From Dipteronia dyeriana (taxonomy: Eukaryota; Streptophyta; Magnoliopsida; Sapindales; Sapindaceae): a stretch of DNA of 64,000 nt. A program made the translations under genes and the position numbers. The notes under the pieces are model-generated. The model saw only the letters and a list, made by a program, of their open reading frames with translations, had not been told where the DNA came from and ran no database searches. The DNA is taken from the NCBI GenBank assembly GCA_032871835.1, contig CM065299.1, forward strand, positions 83,953,652-84,017,651, written 5' to 3'. Positions 60,693-64,000 of this stretch are shown here, one piece after another. Numbering within the stretch: the stretch's first letter is position 1; every line of letters begins with the position of its first letter.

Positions 60693-61639
60693 TCTTTCTA
60701 TTGTCCGTTCGAACTTATATAAGATATATCAGTTCCTCGTATATGGATCGTTGGATTTAAAAGATACTTTGATAAGTGCATGTAGTCAAATCAAAACATT
60801 TAAATTCAATGACCCACTTGTAAGGAATTGATATATCTTATATAAATTCGAACTGACAATATAAAAATTATATATATATTTTCAAATTAGCACGTATTGA
60901 TATAACTTCATCAGTATGTTGGATATGAACCATTAGATTTACATATTTTAACTTAAAGTGCATACACTTAACAAAAAAAATTCACAATAAGTTATTTATA
61001 TATAATACACTGATATAAGTTATATTAGTATTTACCGATAGTAAAATCAATATATATATAAAAACAATTTAAGGTTGACAGTGAGAGACCACGTTGATCA
61101 CGAGGGGTTTAAAATAATAATTTAAAATGAATAATTTTAATAGTTTATTTTTACAAAAGCAGCCGTTGAACATTAATTATATAACGCAGTAAATATATAT
61201 TATATATCAACGTGCATGGCGAGAATTGCTAAGACATTTGTACGCATTTCATTTTTGGTCATCCAATGTATCTCTAATCCCAATAGTGGTTTTGGTGTAA
61301 ATTTTACATTAAAATAATATAATTGTTATACTATTTTATTATTCCATCTCCAATCCACTGTACTAAACTTTACACTAAAAGAATATTATTTGAATATTTC
61401 CTTTATTTCCCTCTTTTTTATATAAATATTTCTCCACCATTAATATTTCATCCCATAATTAAAATAATATTACAATACTATAATAAATTATGAAATTAAT
61501 AGATGAAACGAAATTAAATTTCAATTGGTTAAATATTGTATTTATTATTAAAATGACTTAAACATTACAATAAAGAAAAAGCATAAAAATGAAAATACAT
61601 ATTGATCATCATCTAGTTATCTGAATAAGTATATATATC

Positions 61640-62965
61640 CTACAAATGATCTATTAAGGCATTTCGAAGTGTAATGTGAGCGTCTTTATCCATGATTTCT
61701 CTACATCGAGCTACAAATTGTTGAAATCGGGTATTTTCATCTAACATCATCTCAACTTCTGGAGTTGATGCTTCCATATGATCCTCAATCGATGCATCAA
61801 CATCACGTTCATCCGCGATTATCATGTTTTGCATAATAATGCACATAGTCATTATATCATGTAAAACATGTTTATGCTAAAAACGCGTCTGTCCTGCCAC
61901 AATTGCAAACCGTGATTAGAGAACTCTGAATGCACGTTCTACGTCTTTTCTATATCCGTCTTGTTTCATTACGAAAAAAAATAAAAAATCGAACCACGTG
62001 GATCGTGAATAGTTTGTACAAGTGTAGACCATTTTAAGTATATACAATCAGCTAAATAATAACCCATGATATATTCTTTTCCTTGAATGACATAATGAGC
62101 TGGAGGAACAATACCTTGAGCGAGGTTGGAAAAAAGATGGGATGCCTCTAACACATTAATATAATTGTTCCTACCTAGCAAACCAAACCATGCATGCCAT
62201 ATCCATAGATCATAATCAGCTGCAACCTATAGAATAATAGTTGGGGATCCACTATGACTTGCATATTGCTTTTCTCAAGCCGTTGGACAATTTTTTCACT
62301 TCCAGTGCATACAATTTAGACGACCCAATATTCTTGGAAAACCACAATCTTTACCAATACAGAGTAGTCTGGCAACGTTAGTAGAGTTATGTGATCTTAG
62401 ATACTCACCTGTAAATTCCTCCACAACAGCACAACAAAATCTCTTCAAACTCTCAATTGTTATGGACTTTCCTATTTTAATATACTCGTCAACAGCATCC
62501 GCTAGACAACCATATGCCAATATCTGAAATACTGCTGTTATTTTCTAAAAAGCATACAAACCCAGTTTACCCACATTATCTCTTCATTACACAAAGTAAT
62601 TGTCACGAGCCACCACTTTTTCAACAATACGAAGGAATAAACTCCTGCCCATTCGAAAGCGTCAACGAAACATTGATCGTTATATTGTGGGTTCGTAAAA
62701 AAATAGTCGTACAAAAAATGATGATCAACACTTTTCCAGTCTTGATTGATCACTATATGACCAGGAATTGAGCCTCCACGAGTCACTGTGTTGTTTTTTG
62801 ATTGAGGTACTGAGTGATTGCCCGTTGGAAGTTACCATGTTGGGCAAATATCGCTTCTTGTTCTGCATCCATCGCTTCAATATTTGCTAGAAGTTGCTCT
62901 TCCTTTTTGTCGGAAGACAAAGATGGAGATGAGAAAGTAGATGGACCTCCAACATTGAAATTCAT
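61640..62965 (-). pseudogene. PIF/Harbinger transposase pseudogene (copy B)
   Basis: From ATG 62965 (MNFNVGGPSTFSSPSLSSD) to TAG 61640-61642. In order: a Gln/Glu-rich N-terminal segment; LFYDYFFTNPQYND-like; ADAVDEYIKIGKSITIE; RFCCAVVEEFTGEYLRS; then FPRILGRLNCMHWK, where the first catalytic Asp of the DDE triad appears as Asn (Asp in copy A). Next come HLFSNLAQGIVPPAHYVIQG and GYYLADCIYLKWSTLV with the second Asp, and the C-terminal MCIIMQNMIIADERD and NALIDHL. Several frameshifts and stops separate the segments. Identity as PIF/Harbinger DDE transposase is clear from these blocks. Confidence 0.85.
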
Positions 62966-63079
62966 TTTTTCTTAGAGTTTAATTGAACGATTTTTAACAG
63001 TCTTTGGTGTAAGCTATTTATCTTTTTGAAATATACTATTTTAGATAAGAAATATTAGTTATCATGATTGGAAATCATT

Positions 63080-63970
63080 GGATGGATTGCAACACCATCT
63101 GAACCGTAGGATTGAACCTAAAAAATAATACCTTCTCTTTGTCCTTGTGAACGACAAAAGCTTCAAGCCCAAGTGGGAAAAGTATATTCGGATAAAAAAA
63201 TATCTAGAAATCATTTGATTCAAGATATTCGATCTTCACTTTTTCCAAAATAGGAAGATAAGGTATTTGAGCTATTAAATGCAAACCATTGGATAGATTG
63301 CATCATCATCATAATTGTATGATTAAATCTCGAAAATAATATCTTCTCTTTGTCTATGTGGCCGACAAGACCTGCAAGCCCACGTGAGTATTGTGAGTAG
63401 ATACAGACAAAATAATATCTACAAATCTTATAATCATTTTTAGAGCATCTCTCTACAATAATATCTCAACTTTTTTAGAAATCTGATATTCACTTTTCCT
63501 AAAATATGAAGATAAGATATCTAAGTTGTCTGAGAAACAATTCTTAGTACTTTTTATTAATAAAAAACTAAATAGCATTTCGACTTGCAGGACAATCTTC
63601 ACAAAGATATTGTAATTCAAACTTGGAAAACGCAACTTATTATAAAAAAAATCTGCCATAAAAAGGGAAAAACGATAATATTGGAGGCTAAACGATGGAA
63701 ATTGGCCAAAATAGGGCTTGCCTCACGACCAAAGGTGGTGAATTTTGAAGATCTTGAAGATTCGGTTCAAACGTTAAAATTTCACGTCATTCCAACTCCA
63801 AGGCCAATGCTAGTAGAAATCATTTCACATTTTTTATGTCCCACCAGATTGCATCATCATCTGAACCGTAAGATTAAATCTAGAAAATAATATCTTCTCT
63901 TTGTCCATGTGGCCGACAATGGCTGGAAGCCCACATGGAAAAAGTAGATACTGATAAAAACATTAAAATT
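63080..63970 (+). repeat. Three dispersed copies of a ~130-bp unit
   Basis: Units at about 63083-63215, 63299-63425 and 63850-63970 share GATTGCA.CA.CATC, GATTAAATCTCGAAAATAAT and CTTCTCTTTGTC, then a GCAAGCCCA..TG-like end. Two shorter copies lie at 23223-23487 in copy A. Function unknown, possibly the terminal part of the PIF/Harbinger element. Confidence 0.65.
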
Positions 63971-64000
63971 CAACAAAAAAATTTAGACCACCTATCTGGA
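63441..64000. other. Unassigned DNA at the right edge
   Basis: An AGAGCATCTCTCTACAATAA word at 63442 resembles a PIF/Harbinger-type left end, so another MITE may begin here. A plus-strand frame at 63585-63890 (about 100 codons, basic) is not recognised and is probably chance. Confidence 0.35.

Larger units (their letters stand above)
26733..63440 (+). repeat. Segmental duplication, copy B
   Basis: Direct repeat of copy A, enlarged by insertions absent from A: hAT-type element 28387-31243, amplification of a 1.7 kb unit 36763-41815, foreign insert 42475-43426, MULE 44672-53938, and the block 54125-60690. The site of the copy A copia insertion is intact here, with a single CAAAT at 34287-34291. 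The right limit is set by loss of similarity to A and is approximate. Confidence 0.85.

Noticed and set aside
1..64000. tRNA, rRNA or other structural RNA genes
   Set aside because: I looked for tRNA-like B-box words and rRNA-like GC-rich stretches. Only the retroelement primer sites and isolated matches were seen, none with a cloverleaf.

Overview
This is nuclear DNA of a flowering plant, most likely a eudicot. The reasons are very high A+T content, long stretches without genes, nested plant-type LTR retrotransposons, PIF/Harbinger, hAT, MULE and Helitron elements, spliced gene remnants, and one intact BAHD acyltransferase. No species can be named from the sequence. The only clearly intact host-type gene is the BAHD acyltransferase at 19277-20554 (minus strand, 425 codons). 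Everything else with coding character is a decayed transposon gene, a captured fragment or a pseudogene.

The main structure is a large direct duplication. Copy A runs from the left edge to about 23490. Copy B runs from about 26733 to about 63440. Shared order in both: a minus-strand copia gag and LTR; the 3' end of a gypsy element with its LTR; AT-rich DNA; a PIF/Harbinger MITE; a hAT MITE; a 1.5 kb unit of unknown origin; the BAHD gene; its upstream DNA; and a PIF/Harbinger transposase pseudogene. Each copy serves as the empty site for insertions in the other. Copy A gained a 9.8 kb Ty1/copia element (4729-14574, target duplication CAAAT). Copy B gained a 2.86 kb hAT-type element carrying an IST1-like gene fragment (28387-31243), a tandem amplification of the 1.7 kb unit (36763-41815), a roughly 0.95 kb insert of mitochondrial character inside its BAHD copy (42475-43426), and a 9.27 kb MULE (44672-53938). 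It also carries a roughly 6.5 kb block (54125-60690) that copy A lacks, with a Helitron, a nested hAT MITE, a long-TIR element and another MITE.

Between the copies (23490-26730) lie a copia-type LTR, a gag-like pseudogene with its own TATA box and a promoter-like LTR fragment.

The MULE is the most structured element. A MuDR-type transposase pseudogene (plus strand) and a DUF1985/Ulp1-type cysteine protease pseudogene (minus strand) converge towards each other, the arrangement known from Kaonashi-type MULEs. Each gene starts near its own TIR with a short first exon followed by an intron of about 1.1-1.2 kb. Both introns are largely filled by a minisatellite built on a TCTCGAT core. A third 20-bp tandem array separates the two 3' ends. 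This MULE landed a few bases upstream of the TATA box of the BAHD copy in B, which is a frameshifted and interrupted pseudogene.

All boundaries were read by eye. Exact copy borders, divergence values and family names would need alignment searches.
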